DNA from: Serripes groenlandicus
Taxonomy: Eukaryota; Mollusca; Bivalvia; Cardiida; Cardiidae
Length of the DNA: 64,000 nt
Direction: 5' to 3'
NCBI GenBank assembly: GCA_031761405.1
Contig: JASEVX010000005.1
Span: 9,424,252-9,488,251 of the forward strand
The translations under genes were made by a program, and so were the position numbers. Of this stretch, positions 1 through 10,983 are shown piece after piece. The first letter of the stretch is position 1. The number at the start of each line of letters is the position of its first letter. The notes under the pieces are model-generated. The model saw nothing but the letters and a program-made list of their open reading frames with translations. It made no database searches and had not been told where the DNA came from.

Positions 1-522
1 TGCTTAAATTATTCTGATCCGTAGAAAAACATTGCCGTCTGTAAAGTGATAACTTGGCAAAAACGTTCCTAATTTGACCTTCTTTTAATATTGTTCAATT
101 TGTCTGACCCGTTGAAAAACATGCCGCCAAAAGGCGGTGCTTGTCTTCCTTATATGTGTAAATAGTGAACAATTATTCTTGTCCAAAAGGGCTTGCCCGA
201 TAAGGAAAATGTTTTGGTACAAATGTTCCTTCGGTTATTCTCCTTCAAGATCGTTCAAATGGTTCCGATCCATCAAACAACATGGCCACCAGTGGGCGGA
301 GCTTGTATTTCTTGCATGTATATATATGGAAAACCAACAAATTTCGTCTTGTAGAAAAGTACTGGTCCGATTTGAAAAGAAGTTGGCACAAATGTTCTAC
401 AAAGTATTTTAACATTAGTCTGAGCTGTTGATAACTATAACCAGAAGTGGGCGTCGCTTGTTTTCCTTGTATCGAAAGACCATTGACAACTTTGATTTCG
501 GACCATCATTGTCCTCTTGTTT
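1..522 (+). repeat. Composite tandem-core repeat, diverged copy, left end outside window
   Basis: About three degenerate copies of the ~160 bp core seen elsewhere in the window. Landmarks per unit are a GCCGCC-AA-GGCGG-like stretch after 'acatgg', a 'cttatatg' motif and 'aaatgttc'. The right end is the conserved hairpin GGACcatcattGTCC followed by TCTTGTTT (515-522). The short open frame at 137-412 is a by-product of this repeat. The same repeat precedes the related block at 15090-15560, so it belongs to a duplicated unit that also carries a cassette exon. Confidence 0.6.
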
Positions 523-720
523 CTTTTAACACACTGTTTTCACAAGTATTTTGTTGTGAACGTGTCAAAATGCATCTATATTAGGAAATAGGTTATATTA
601 TTTTCTATTCAATTAAAGCAATTGAGTGATAGTTCTAGTTTATGAATATTTCATATGTTTATAACTTTCTGGAGAGGATTCGGATTATTGGTATGTAGTT
701 GCTATAGTTTACATCTACAG

Positions 721-756
721 GTTCAATTTATCAAAGTATGACTGTATTTTCCCGGA
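721..756 (+). CDS. Cassette exon 1 (36 nt, phase 1-1) of the PA-clan peptidase gene
   Basis: A pyrimidine-poor but recognisable acceptor ('acatctacag') ends at 720, and a donor GTAAG starts at 757. Read as 2 nt + 11 codons + 1 nt, the exon is open and encodes SIYQSMTVFSR. The same layout (flank, acceptor, exon, GTAAG donor) recurs at 7886 and 15813 with clearly similar flanks, which is the main evidence that this is an exon. Joined to the acceptor at 16937 the frame stays open. It is shorter than its two relatives and lacks their acidic 'ED-E' core, so it may be decayed. No upstream exon is seen in the window. Expression is not shown. Confidence 0.45.
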
Positions 757-803
757 GTAAGATTAATAATGACTCGACCCTGTCGCCAGGAAACACTCTT
801 TAA

Positions 804-1442
804 AGACAATCGCGACAGTTTCGATTCTCAGGCTAAATGTATTTATTACGTATATATTACGTTAACACCGGTTTAAAAGTGTTATGGTTTTCGGACAAAT
901 GGCGATAATTGATTGATTGATTATGGTTTAACGCCGTTTCAACAATAATACACCACACAATATACTTTCCAAGCAACTGGCTGCTTTTCCACATAGGCTG
1001 GTGATAATGGAAACAAAACGCGCCTTGTGTTATTGATCCTGCCAGATTTTATTTTATTTGAAAAGTAGTCTGGTTACCGATGCTTTTTATGCATTGAATT
1101 TTATTGAATTATTTTTAATGATGTCATTTGATCGTGATGGCTACATTTTTACCTTAAATTCTGCTAGTCATATAAATAGTGAAGTGTTGCAAAACAAATG
1201 ATGTAAAACTGAAAATGAAATTTGAAAAATCAAAAAGTATATATATATTACATAGGAAACAGCAGTCACATTTGCAAATGTATGAGGTATACAGAAGAAA
1301 GGGCCGGGAAACCTTTCCAAGCCTGGTTACCCCATATTTTTATTTCATATTTCTGTAGGTTAGGTAATATGCACTAATAACACACTGATCTTAGTAAAAT
1401 TCTGAATGTTTTAAAAAAATAATGAAATTGTAGCGATCGTCT
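804..1442. mobile_element. DNA transposon fragment/MITE with TTAA target duplication
   Basis: Terminal inverted repeats AGACAATCGCGACA (left) and the complement of TGTAGCGATCGTCT (right) are bounded by TTAA at 800-803 and 1443-1446. The sister blocks near 8030 and 15945 run straight from 'actcattt' to 'gtgaactgg', so they act as empty sites and confirm an insertion. The TTAA duplication is typical of piggyBac and Kolobok elements; which of the two cannot be decided. No coding sequence is seen. It carries an inverted SINE fragment (906-1020). Confidence 0.7.
906..1020 (-). repeat. SINE 3' fragment, minus strand
   Basis: On the minus strand this reads the same 3' body as the intact SINE at 34674-34973 ('gtctatgtggaaaagcagc', 'gttgcttgg', then 'acggcgttaaacc') and ends in an ATCA/CAAT tail at about 909. 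The tRNA head is absent. Confidence 0.6.
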
Positions 1443-2261
1443 TTAAGTGAACTGGCAGCAAATATACAGTTAAAATGGTGTTAAACTCCAATTATTTAAC
1501 AGTTATAATCATGACATTTGATATAATGGGACACTGGTGTAATTATGATAGTAAAGACGAAGAACGCAGGTAAACAAAGTAAAACCAAAATGGTTATTTT
1601 GATTCAACAGTAAAGTACAAGGCTTCAGGTGCATAACTCCATTTATATATTTTTTTAATATTACACCGTAGAGGTGTAAATTGACGTACGCAGGAAACCG
1701 ATTATGTTCACAAGTGTTTGAAATTCACAGACATTCTTCAGTTTTGAATCCGCAATTTATACCTTTTTACTTATGAGTAACAGGTAAATGATTGACATGT
1801 TCAACAATTGTTTCACTCATCGCTTATTAATCATATCGTCAAGCTTTATAATCCTAAAAATAATAATCCGGAAGAAAGCACATATCATCTGAGATAGGTG
1901 AAATCCTCAAGCTTTTAAAGCCGTTTGGCTACTGCAGGGATAAAACCACAAGTAAGGGTGGTGAAGACTTTACCTGAGACATAATTACAAGCTGTACAAA
2001 ACACAGTGACATTGACAGCAACACACACACACATGGACGCAATAATTCTCAATAATACATGAAACTAACTGCAATGAAAATTACTAAAATCATGCAAGTC
2101 GCCATCTTGTGTATCTATAGAAAGCGCTCGGTTAGACATAGAGTAAATAATATGTTTAAATCGATATTTAAGGTATTTAAGGTCATAAAAGTGCTAACCG
2201 CTAGCTACCGTTTTAGCTCATTAGAATGGCTATTTGTAATCTAAAGTGTTCGGGTAATCAC

Positions 2262-3391
2262 ATGTTCATCACCAGGTCGCTAGGCCATATTAAGATAACA
2301 TAGTGTGTACACTTTAGAAATGACAAAATTATCAAGAAAGGAGAGAAACAGTATCCATTAGTCTGGTGTTTGTTTCACTGATGTCCGATATTAAACAGGT
2401 TTGTTTAATTTAGTCCCTTCACATTGCATGATTGAGGGTTGTCAGAGACATATAAACACAGTGTATTTATATGTCTCTGAGGTTGTTAAACTGCTTCGAA
2501 ACATTTGAGTGCAATAACAAACATAAAACATGCACAACAAGATGTGTTTGTGAAACACTGATGCCCCCGAATGGCAACATCTAGGTCAAAGGTCAAGGTC
2601 GCAAGGTCAACAATTTTGGTGCTGACAGAAAGGTCATGTCACAAGGAATACACATGTGAAATATGGTAGCCGTACCTGTTATGGTTCAAAAGAAGTGGTC
2701 AAGGTTAAAAAAAACATTCGACAGACAGACAAACAGACAGGCCAAAAACTAGATGCCCACCGAATCGGTGATTCCCGGGGCATAAAAAGCACAATTTCAC
2801 TATTTGCCAAACTGTTCAATTTATAAAAGTATAGGCATACACTTTCAGCATTGATTGCTAATTGACTCTAGAACGTGCAGACGTGTATACATAACGTGTG
2901 TACACACTGACATCGTGTGTCCTTTAAACCTTTGTAAACCAGTCTTATCATCTAGACGCTTTCATATATTTAAACAACTACAAAATGATGCGTTTATAAT
3001 ATTGAGATTTAAGAACACCAGTCTCGCGAGCTATTTATAGAATCTTTTGGAATTTCCAGATTTGAGTATCATCAGAGTTATTTGCAAGACAGATAGAACG
3101 CGCAATGATATTTATCATCTGCCCAATCATGACGAAGATAATATTATCATATTTTAACTCTATGTAGATAATGTCTCGATACAACTCAAATATTAGTAAC
3201 AATCCGGTACCAAATTAGCACTGACATAATTTTTATTAATCGCGTATCTGCATCAATGATGGAACTATAACGGATGTGAGTAAATTAGTTTGCAGTAAGG
3301 AAATAAAATATCAACCGATTTTTTAAAACCGACTATGTAAATATTGTTCGTTGTTGTTGTTTCTGTTAGCATTGTGGCGATTGTCAAACCA
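2262..3391 (+). repeat. Left arm of a ~1 kb inverted duplication
   Basis: The reverse complement matches 18090-18955 in the same order over almost its whole length. Shared landmarks include 'caccaggtcgctaggccat', 'ctagagtcaattagcaatc' on the complement, and 'gcattgtggcgattgtc'. The left arm carries extra sequence at 2430-2790 (see separate entry). No gene is seen in it. A 10-bp hairpin GTGGCGATTG/CAATCGCCAC lies at its inner edge (3373-3398). Confidence 0.75.
2556..2786 (+). repeat. Short composite repeat with GATGCCC..GGGGCAT ends
   Basis: It begins 'tgatgcccccgaatggc' and ends 'cgaatcggtgattcccgggg cat', with a CAGACAGACAAACAGACAGG run near the right end. The inner text 'ggtcaaaggtcaaggtcgca' is of the type used by other tandem-core elements in this window. 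It interrupts the left arm of the inverted duplication and is absent from the right arm, so it inserted after the duplication. Confidence 0.5.
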
Positions 3392-3399
3392 ATCGCCAC

Positions 3400-4025
3400 A
3401 AAAATTGTCAATTTGGATGAAATCTCACAGCAAGCATCCTTCCAAAGTTCTCACCAACATTTCTTCATTTTTTTTATCCATGTAGATTGCTGGGTTTCTA
3501 TGGGAACAGAAAGAAAAACAATCAAACTCCCAGACCGGTTTGCTTTATTTAAACAAAAATGTAGTACTTGTGATTTGGCTGTTTTTCCTTATATGGCAAA
3601 AGTTAAAACTTTAAACATCTTCTCCTATAGAATTTGGCCGATCTGCAAATGATTTTGTGGAAATGTTCCTTCGGTTGGTCAAAACAACATTGCTGCCAGG
3701 GGTGGGGCCGTTTTGCCAGAGTGAAAACTTTAAAATTCCTCTTCTCTGACAGTATAAGGCCGGTTTCCAAATACCTTTGTAGAAATAATCTTTGGGTTAG
3801 AATTCTATTAGAGACTCTATTAGAGTCCTTCAAGCCGTTATAATTAGTCGACAATCTTGAGCAAGAGGGGCTAAGCTGTGTTGCATGATTGGCTTTATAT
3901 TTTAAAGTCTTCTCCTCCGAAAGTATTTACCGATTTGCAAATGTTGTTGAAATGTGCCTTCGGTGAGCATCTATTGGATTACTCCAAAGTCATGTTGATT
4001 GGTCGAAAAATGAAAATAGTTAATG
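3400..4025 (+). repeat. Composite tandem-core repeat, degenerate copy
   Basis: The left part resembles the unique head of the better copies ('gatgaaatctcacag-aagcatcc', 'atttctatggcaac'-like). It is followed by about three core units with 'ttccttcggtt', 'gctgccaggggtggggc' and 'gatttgcaaat'. No 3' hairpin is visible. All short open frames here on both strands lie in the repeat. Confidence 0.5.
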
Positions 4026-4247
4026 TGGTTTACATGACAAATCACATCATTGCCCTGTTGAATTACTATGACAAATTGCACTGGATTATAATGCTATGAT
4101 TAGCAACTCATTTCATAAAAGATTTCTATTTTAGACAAAACGAAGTTTGGAATTCTAATGGAAAAGAAAATATTTGAGAAACGGTACATAAACTTAACGA
4201 AGTAATTAGTGGTTGAAAATTTCAGATACCTGTTGTGACTATTTCTC

Positions 4248-4490
4248 AATGACCTAGTCTACATGTTTACCTTCTCGACCTACTTTACATGTCGACCCAC
4301 TCAACCTAGTCGACCTTATTAACATGTCGATCTAGTGTACCTGCAACCTGTCGACCTAGTCGACCATGTCAACTTTTCATCCTCTCAAAAGGACCTGTGC
4401 TGTTCCACTGAATGCATTTTGAAACATTGAATAGGTGAAAACAAAATTACAATTGTTTAACAATCGCGTATTTATACAGAATTAAACGTT
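4248..4490 (+). repeat. Degenerate GTCGACCTA short tandem repeat plus duplicated flank
   Basis: Many imperfect copies of 'gtcgacctag' lie at 4248-4375, followed by 'gaatgcattttgaaacattg' and 'acagaattaaac'. The same repeat and flank recur at 16200-16460, just upstream of the first long peptidase exon, so this is a second copy of that intron block. Confidence 0.6.
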
Positions 4491-4496
4491 TAAAAC

Positions 4497-5450
4497 ACAA
4501 GAGGACCATGATAGCCCTGTATCGCTCACCTTAATTATACAATGTACTGCAATGCAAAACACATCAAGACAATTATTCTGAATGCAACATCCACAGTGTT
4601 AACAATATTTTCCTTCATTTGGCCTAGTGATCTATATGTGTGTACCTGATATGACACATATTACAACATGGACTAGATATCATCAAGACAACATTCTGAC
4701 AAAGTTTCAACTTGCTCAAAGCAAAAATGCGGCCTCTGGAGTTTGAACACTATTTTCCTTTATTTACCTAATTTCTGATCAAATATGACCCATATTCGAA
4801 CTTGAAGCTGAAGTAACAAATGAGGCATCCAAAGTGTTCACAAGATTTTCCTTCAATTTGATCTAGTGACCTAGTTTTTGACCCAGCATGACCCATATTC
4901 GAACTTGGCCTACATATCATCAAGAAAAACATTCTGATAAAGTTTCATCATGCTGAAATTAACAAGAGGGCCATTAGGCCCTGGAAAACCTCACCTGAGA
5001 ATGGGCTATTTAAGACATAACTCTCTCATGCTCACGCCAAACATGTGGCTTCCAGAGTGTTAACAAGATTTCCCTTAAATTTGGTCTAGTGACCTAGATT
5101 TTGACATGACATGACCCATATTCGGACTTGGCCTAGATATCATTAGGACAAACTTTCTGATAAAGTTTCAACATGTTCAAGTTTAAAATGTGGCTTCCAG
5201 CAGAGTGTTAACACGATTTTCCTTCAATTTGGCCTATATTCAAACTTGGCCTAGATATCACTTAGACAAATTATGGAAGCTTTTGGTCTTTTTCTCCTTT
5301 TCTGAATCCGCAGCAACCAAAGTTTTACACATAATGTAAGCTTTTGAGAATTTTGAAAGAGGACCAACAAGGGAATATTCCTGTGAAGTTTAGTTGAAAT
5401 TAGTCCAGCGGAATGGTAGGAGTTGTCCTTTGTAGCTAAAAGTTCAATTT
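4497..5450 (-). repeat. Composite tandem-core repeat, 'ccatattcgaacttgg' core
   Basis: Read on the minus strand, it ends with the conserved 3' module (AGGTGAGCGAT, then GGGCTATCATGGTCC, TCTTGT) at 4497-4530. The core units carry 'gacccatattcgaacttgg', 'atatcatcaagacaa' and 'ttctgataaagtttcaac' about every 150 bp. A second terminal-like hairpin (GAGGGCCattaGGCCCT) lies at 4975-4993. The core differs from that of the 'gcggggc' copies while the end module is the same. Confidence 0.6.
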
Positions 5451-7229
5451 ACCTCTTTTGTGATGACGCCTGTTTGCAATGATTTTGTAACCAATCAATA
5501 CGGCATAACAAATTAAGTAGGTGAATTGAATAATATTTGAGCTAAATCTACAATATTGTATACACAGACTGGAGGTCTAGCGCAAAAACGATCATTTGGC
5601 TGGCGGTATTTCACAGAGGTCGTTGCATAGTTTACACACTCATTGATGCATTTATCACAATGCATGCTATATCAAAATCAAAAGGGAGCTGCATAACAAT
5701 GAAAACCATATTGAAATTCCAATTAAAATAGCAAACCAATAAAATCAATCTGTATCTACATTGTTGGTTACTAAAAACAAAACATGCTTGCATATTTGTT
5801 TTACATTGTTTGAAATAATTTATATAATACTTTAAAAATTAACATGATTCATTTAATAAACAAAAGAATATTTACAATGTGCTATAATATACCAAAAATG
5901 AATGGTCCGTTGGAGATAACAACTAAACATGTTATTATTTCATAACATAGATGAATAAATACATACACTGTTTTTTATTCTTTCAAATTCTTATTAAGTG
6001 TGAATATGTAATGAGCAGGTGTTAGAAGGTTTTGTTCTGAAGGTACTTATAGATTGGTCTGTGGCACTTTTTACTCTGTAATGCACAATGTAAATACACT
6101 ATTTATATTGATATTTATACCGTCCTAGCGATTTTGCACTACGATGCGAATGAAGTTTGAAATTATAAACATACAGGCCGTGTTGTGTATGTGTACAACA
6201 TTAAATGAATAAACAGCTGTAAAGCTAAGTAGAATATGTAAAACTACAAAAATTAAAATGAAATGCATGGGGTATATATGTTACACAAAGGGGTGTCGCT
6301 TTGAGTGGATTCACTTTCAGTCATGAGTTTATTAGTTAAGACTATTACACAACACTCTCCTCCTTCAAATATAAAGTCATCAATTCAAATTCAATTTTGA
6401 AAACGCAATCAGAATACACCTGATGAACGTATGCACATACTGCTTCAAATTGTTCCGATTGAGATTTGCCATTAAGTTCCAATGTCCACGATGACCTCAA
6501 TTAACATACTCATTATCATTTATAGCGGTACATAATCCCAGCCTTGTCGCCAATTCGATGTGTATAAGTACAACTTTAAATGAGCTTAGCAAAATATTTA
6601 ATTCTACAAAGATTAACATGGAATACATGGGTAACATAGAAATATGTTACACTAAGAGGCGTGGCTTTGAGTGGATACACTTTCATTCATGAGTTAATTA
6701 GTAAAGACAAAATAAACAGCACGCTCCCCTTTAAATGTAAAGTCATCAGTTCAAATTTAATCGCAATCATAATTACACCTGCCGAAAGTATACATATACT
6801 GCTTTAATTTGTTCTTTCTGTGAATGACACCTGCAGAAAGTATGCACATACTGCTGTAATGGTCCAGGCATGTTGCGCGTGATCAAGTCATCATGACAGC
6901 TTAGAAATACATTTCATTTTTTAATCATGTAATACATCTATTTTAACATAAAATTTCTTTCGAGTTCTTTCTGTTGGGTAATTGATGTCGAATCAAATCC
7001 ATTGTCCGGCTGCTATGCCAACAAGTTATCGCATTTTGGTTTTTGATATAGAAAGACATATAAGAGGTAATGTAATGCCGATCTTGTAAAACACTAGTCT
7101 AGATTCCAGTTTCAAAATGATAAGTGTCTTCGGTTTTCGCCTACTATTGCAATTGCTAAAAACATAAATTAACAAACATTTCATTTTGTCCCTTATATAA
7201 ACTTATTATTTAGAACCGTTGATAGATAT
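5451..7229. other. No gene seen; internal tandem duplication at about 6130-6850
   Basis: AT-rich sequence without a supported exon. Two copies about 370 bp apart share 'gtggcttttgagtggat'-like text, 'catgagttaattagt-aaagac' and 'gcacatactgc'. A third partial copy lies near 6830. The function is unknown. Confidence 0.5.
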
Positions 7230-7690
7230 GACCACTAAAGGAGATGTTTGTCCCTTTGTATGCATATCGTACGGACATTGAACACTTTGATTTCTATTTA
7301 ATCAGGTGAGCGATGCAGGACCAACATGGCCGTCTTGTTTCTTCTAACACAGTGTTTTCAAAAGTCGTCTAGTGTGGAGGCGTCACAATGCATATGTATT
7401 GGGGAAAGGTTTAGTTTGTCTGTTAGATAAATGTGGGAAAATTAATTCCGGTAATATTGAAGCTCTGAACAGCCGTACGGTTCCTAAAAGATTATCATGT
7501 TTTAGCCAAAAACGAAGTATAGAATTCTAAATTCAAGAAAGGAACTTTTACGAATAGCGCGTAAAAATGCTAAGTATGACAACAAGGGGGCTTTGCTTTT
7601 TTTCCGTGCATGCATATCGTAAGAATATTAAACCTGTGATTTCGTTTAAATCCGGTGAGCGATATCCCATCATTGTCATCTTATTTCTTT
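7230..7690 (+). repeat. Two composite-repeat 3' ends, part of duplicated unit 2
   Basis: The conserved end module (CAGGTGAGCGATgcaGGACCAACATGGCCgTCTTGTTT-like) lies at 7303-7341, and a more decayed one ('ccggtgagcgatatccc...') at 7650-7687. Both are followed by the same downstream text ('taacacagtgttttcaaaag', 'ggaggcgtcacaatgcat') that precedes the cassette exons. This block therefore contains one and a half copies of the duplicated unit. Confidence 0.55.
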
Positions 7691-7885
7691 TACACAGTAT
7701 TTTAAAAAGGTACTCTGTTGTGGATGCGTCACAATGCATCTGTATTAGGGAAATGGCTAGTGTGTCTGTTTTAAGTCAATGAATGCAATTGAGCGGTAGT
7801 TTATGTAGATGTCATCTTCTTATAAGTTTCAATATGGACAGGATTCGGATTATTGGTATATATTTGATATATTTTATATCCACAG

Positions 7886-7960
7886 AAGCCTATTCTTCAT
7901 ACTATGTTACAGACGAGACTTCTGTTTCGGGGAATTCCGAAGATGAACCATCGTGGATCA
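7886..7960 (+). CDS. Cassette exon 2 (75 nt, phase 1-1) of the PA-clan peptidase gene
   Basis: Acceptor 'ttttatatccacag' ends at 7885; donor GTAAGT starts at 7961. Read as 2 nt + 24 codons + 1 nt it is fully open. It encodes an acidic, Ser-rich linker starting AYSSYYVTDETSVSG and ending SEDEPSWI. The last base A joins the AC at 16937-16938 to give an Asn codon, in frame with the long exon. The length is a multiple of three, so it can be included or skipped without a frame change. Flanks are clearly similar to those of the 721 and 15813 exons. Confidence 0.6.
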
Positions 7961-8033
7961 GTAAGTTGTTGCCAAGGCAAATTATTACCCAACAATAATG
8001 ACCCTACCCTGTTGCCAGAAAAGACTCATTTCG

Positions 8034-8090
8034 TGAACTGGCCGCAATATTTCAATTGAAATGACGTTAAACTCAAATCATTTAACAGTA
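8034..8090 (+). repeat. SINE tail downstream of cassette exon 2
   Basis: 'gtgaactggccgcaatattt' and 'gacgttaaactcaaatca' match the 3' end of the intact SINE at 34674. The same tail lies at 1447-1497 and 15945-15995 at the equivalent place in the sister units, so it predates the block duplications. Confidence 0.55.
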
Positions 8091-8103
8091 ATAACACTGA
8101 TAT

Positions 8104-8960
8104 TTGTGATAGGCTCTCAAAAATCGGAAGTTGTTTTTCTACAAGAAACACACTTTACACAAGACAATGAAAACATTATAACACAGGAATTTGACGAATG
8201 GGAGATATTTCATTCATTTTGAGAAAGTAATAGTAGAGGATGCTCCATATTAATCGGCAAGAAACTTAACTTCAACATTTTAAATAGAAAATATGATGAC
8301 AATGGTAGATACATCTTTCTTAATATAAACATATCTAAGAATATACTAACCCTATTGAACATTAATTCACCAAATCACCAAAAAAGGCGAAATTTATTTT
8401 ACCAAGAAATTTCAGATACATTACTAAACTTCAGTGAAGGTGCTAACATTGTTGGTGGGGGGGGGGGGGGGGGGGGGCACAATGACATTCTATTCCACAC
8501 AGACAGAATATACAAAACAGGAAACACATCAATAAAGATAAATGCCAGTACACTTGAAGAAACAACAGTGGCGAAAAAAGCAGGATTGATTTCTGGCTAA
8601 CTGACAAAACTCTTACTCCTCTAATATTTCATACAGACATTCGTCCTGCACTTATTCAATATACAGACCATATGGTAATTTCGCTAAAACTTGCCATTCC
8701 AAACGAGAGAGGCAAAGGATTCTGGAAACTAAATAATGACCACCTAAATGATCTTGATTATGGAAATAATATATGTAATATTAAAAAGAAAAATTGATAA
8801 AAAGAACCAATACATTATAAGAACTAGAAGATGAACTAAAAATGCTAATGTCGGACGAAACATTGACAGATATAAAAACAACTAGAATAAATGAAATTGA
8901 AAGCCAAATTAAAGCAATATATAACTATAAAGCCAAAGGTGATAAAAGACCAATTATATA
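8104..8960 (+). pseudogene. LINE endonuclease remnant (L1/Tx1-like)
   Basis: In frame pieces show the exonuclease-endonuclease-phosphatase pattern: VVFLQETHF near the start, then SRGCSILIGKK, DNGRYIFLNI, LLNINSPN, then NIVGG where a GGDFN motif is expected. After a 21-G run come ASTLEET, RPALIQYTDHM, ISLKLAIPN, GKGFWKLNN. Stops and frame changes are present (for example a TGA near 8220). A stretch between 'TVAKKAG' and 'LISG' seems deleted. The RT is missing. Likely a 5' fragment of a non-LTR element. Confidence 0.6.
8457..8477 (+). repeat. Poly(G) run of 21
   Basis: 21 consecutive G directly after a GTTGGT codon pair, inside the LINE endonuclease remnant at the place of its GGDFN motif. It probably arose by expansion of an existing short G tract. 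Confidence 0.9.
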
Positions 8961-9080
8961 TACATATGAATTTGTTAAGCTGTCAAGTCAAAAGCTGCTC
9001 TCATTCAAGAAAACAGTTAAAACATCGTATCCTCGAGTGTCCAGTTGTATTGACTGTTATCTATTTATAGTTTTATCGAA

Positions 9081-9112
9081 TTTGATATATATATATATAT
9101 ATATATATATAC
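9081..9112. repeat. (AT)n microsatellite
   Basis: About 15 AT dinucleotides. Similar shorter tracts lie at 15390-15417 and 40549-40567. A (CT)n tract lies at 30945-30967. Confidence 0.9.
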
Positions 9113-9383
9113 AGTTGTATTGACTTTGATCTATATGTTGCAGTTAATGTAGCGAAAGAAACAAAATTACAGTCAATTTACCAATCATTCAAATGATATG
9201 ACTCGAATCTGTGTTTCAGTGAACGATTTAACATGAAACACAGCTACGTCTATGAGCTAATCTTTGTCGAAATATGAAAGTATGACCGGAATCAGTGCAT
9301 CCTTGTGTTAAGGTATAAATAGTAACTGCACACAAATTATGAGCAACGTTTTACAATGGAAAATATCTGAAAATGATATAACA

Positions 9384-10983
9384 ACAAGAGGCCCAAAAGG
9401 GCGAGTATCGCTCCACGGCCATAATGAAGGCAAAAATCAAATCCCCAAACAGCCCTGCCCCCTGGTGGCCATGTTTTTAACCAACCACCATGACTTAAAG
9501 GAACCTTGTAGAGTGTCACCCAAGGAATGTTTCTGCAAAATTATTTGAAAATCGACACTTTCAGAGGAGATGATATTTTAAGTTTTCGCTTTAGCCATAT
9601 AAGGCAAAATAGCCCCATCCCCTGGCGGCCATATTTCTTAACCAATGAACATGGCTTGAAGGAATCTGATAGAGGGTCAGCCTAGGAATATTTCTACAAA
9701 ATTATTTGAATATCAGCCAGACACTTTCGGAGGAGAAATTTGTTTTAAGTTTTCTCTTTAGCCATATAAGGCAAAATAGCCCCGCCCTCTGTTGGCCATG
9801 TTTTTTTACCAATCAACATGGCTTGCAGAAATCTGATAGAGGGTCACCCAATGAACCTTTCTACAAAATTATTTGAAAATCGGCTGAACACTTTCGGAGA
9901 AGAAGATTTTTTAAGTTTTCACTATAGCTATATAAGGCAAAATAGCCCCGCCCCCTAGCGGCCATGTTTTTCAACCAATCAACATTTCTTGAAGGAATCT
10001 AATAAAAGGTCACCCAAGGAACATTTCTACTAAATTATTTGAAAATCGGCCTGATATTTTCGGAGAAGAAGATTTTTTAAGTTTTCTCTTTAGCCATATA
10101 AGGCTAAACAGCCCCGCCCTCTGGCGGCCATGTTTTTTCGACCTATCAACATAACTTGAAGGAATCTGATAGAGGGTCAGCCAATGAACATTTCTACAAA
10201 ATTATTTGAAAATCGGCTGAACACTTTCGGAGAAGAAGATTTTTTAAGTTTTCACTATAGCTATATAAGGCAAAATAGCCCCGCCCCCTAGCGGCCATGT
10301 TTTTCAACCAATCAACATTTCTTGAAGGAATCTAATAAAAGGTCACCCAAGGAACATTTCTACTAAATTATTTGAAAATCGGCCTGATATTTTCGGAGAA
10401 GAAGATTTTTTAAGTTTTCTCTTTAGCCATATAAGGCTAAACAGCCCCGCCCTCTGGCGGCCATGTTTTTTCGACCTATCAACATAACTTGAAGGAATCT
10501 GATAGAGGGTCAGCCAATGAACATTTCTACAAAATTATTTGAAAATCGGCTGAACACTTTCGGAGAAGAAGATTTTTTAAGTTTTCACTATAGCTATATA
10601 AGGCAAAATAGCCCCGCCCCCTGGCGGCCATGTTTTTCAACCAATCAACATTTCTTGAACAAAATTAATAAAGGGTCACCCAAGGAACATTTCTAAAAAA
10701 TTATTTGAAAATCGGCTTGACACTTTCGGAGAAGAAGATTTTTTAAATTTTCACTATTTTTTTCTTTTGGTTGCCATGGAAACCAGAATTATGGATGGAT
10801 TAAAATAAATTGAAGGAATTTTAGAGAGGACATTGAGAGGATGCTTCCTATGAAGTTTTAACCAAATTGGCAAAGAGGTTAGGGAGAAGAAGTCTTTTAA
10901 AGGAAAAAGTTAACGCACGCAAGCACGACGGACAATACGCCATGACATAAGCTCGACTGGCTTTCAGCCAGTGGAGCTAAAAA
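9384..10983 (-). mobile_element. Composite tandem-core element, complete copy with recent array growth
   Basis: On the minus strand the 5' end is TTAGCTCCACTGGCtgaaaGCCAGTcGAGCTTATG (a double hairpin), then a unique head ('gtccgtcgtgcttgcgtgcg', 'ttccatggcaaccaaaag'). Next come about eight ~166 bp core units with GGCGGGGC, 'ccttatatggc', 'gattttcaaataatt' and 'ttcttctccgaaag'. The 3' end is a GGGCctttTGGGCC-like hairpin and 'TCTTGTT'. No coding capacity. The architecture fits the non-autonomous Helitron-like/Pearl-type elements known from bivalves; that assignment is inference. Confidence 0.65.
9882..10547 (-). repeat. 333-bp higher-order repeat, two seemingly identical copies
   Basis: The string starting 'ggctgaacactttcgg' recurs at 9882, 10215 and 10548, exactly 333 bp apart. 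By eye I find no difference between the first two 333-bp copies, each a dimer of two distinct ~166 bp cores. The third begins the same but then diverges ('ctggcggcc' for 'ctagcggcc'). Confidence 0.85.

Noticed and set aside
9337..9548. Overlapping + and - open frames as a gene
   Set aside because: They lie on the 3' end module of a composite element and its flank, with no domain or splice context.
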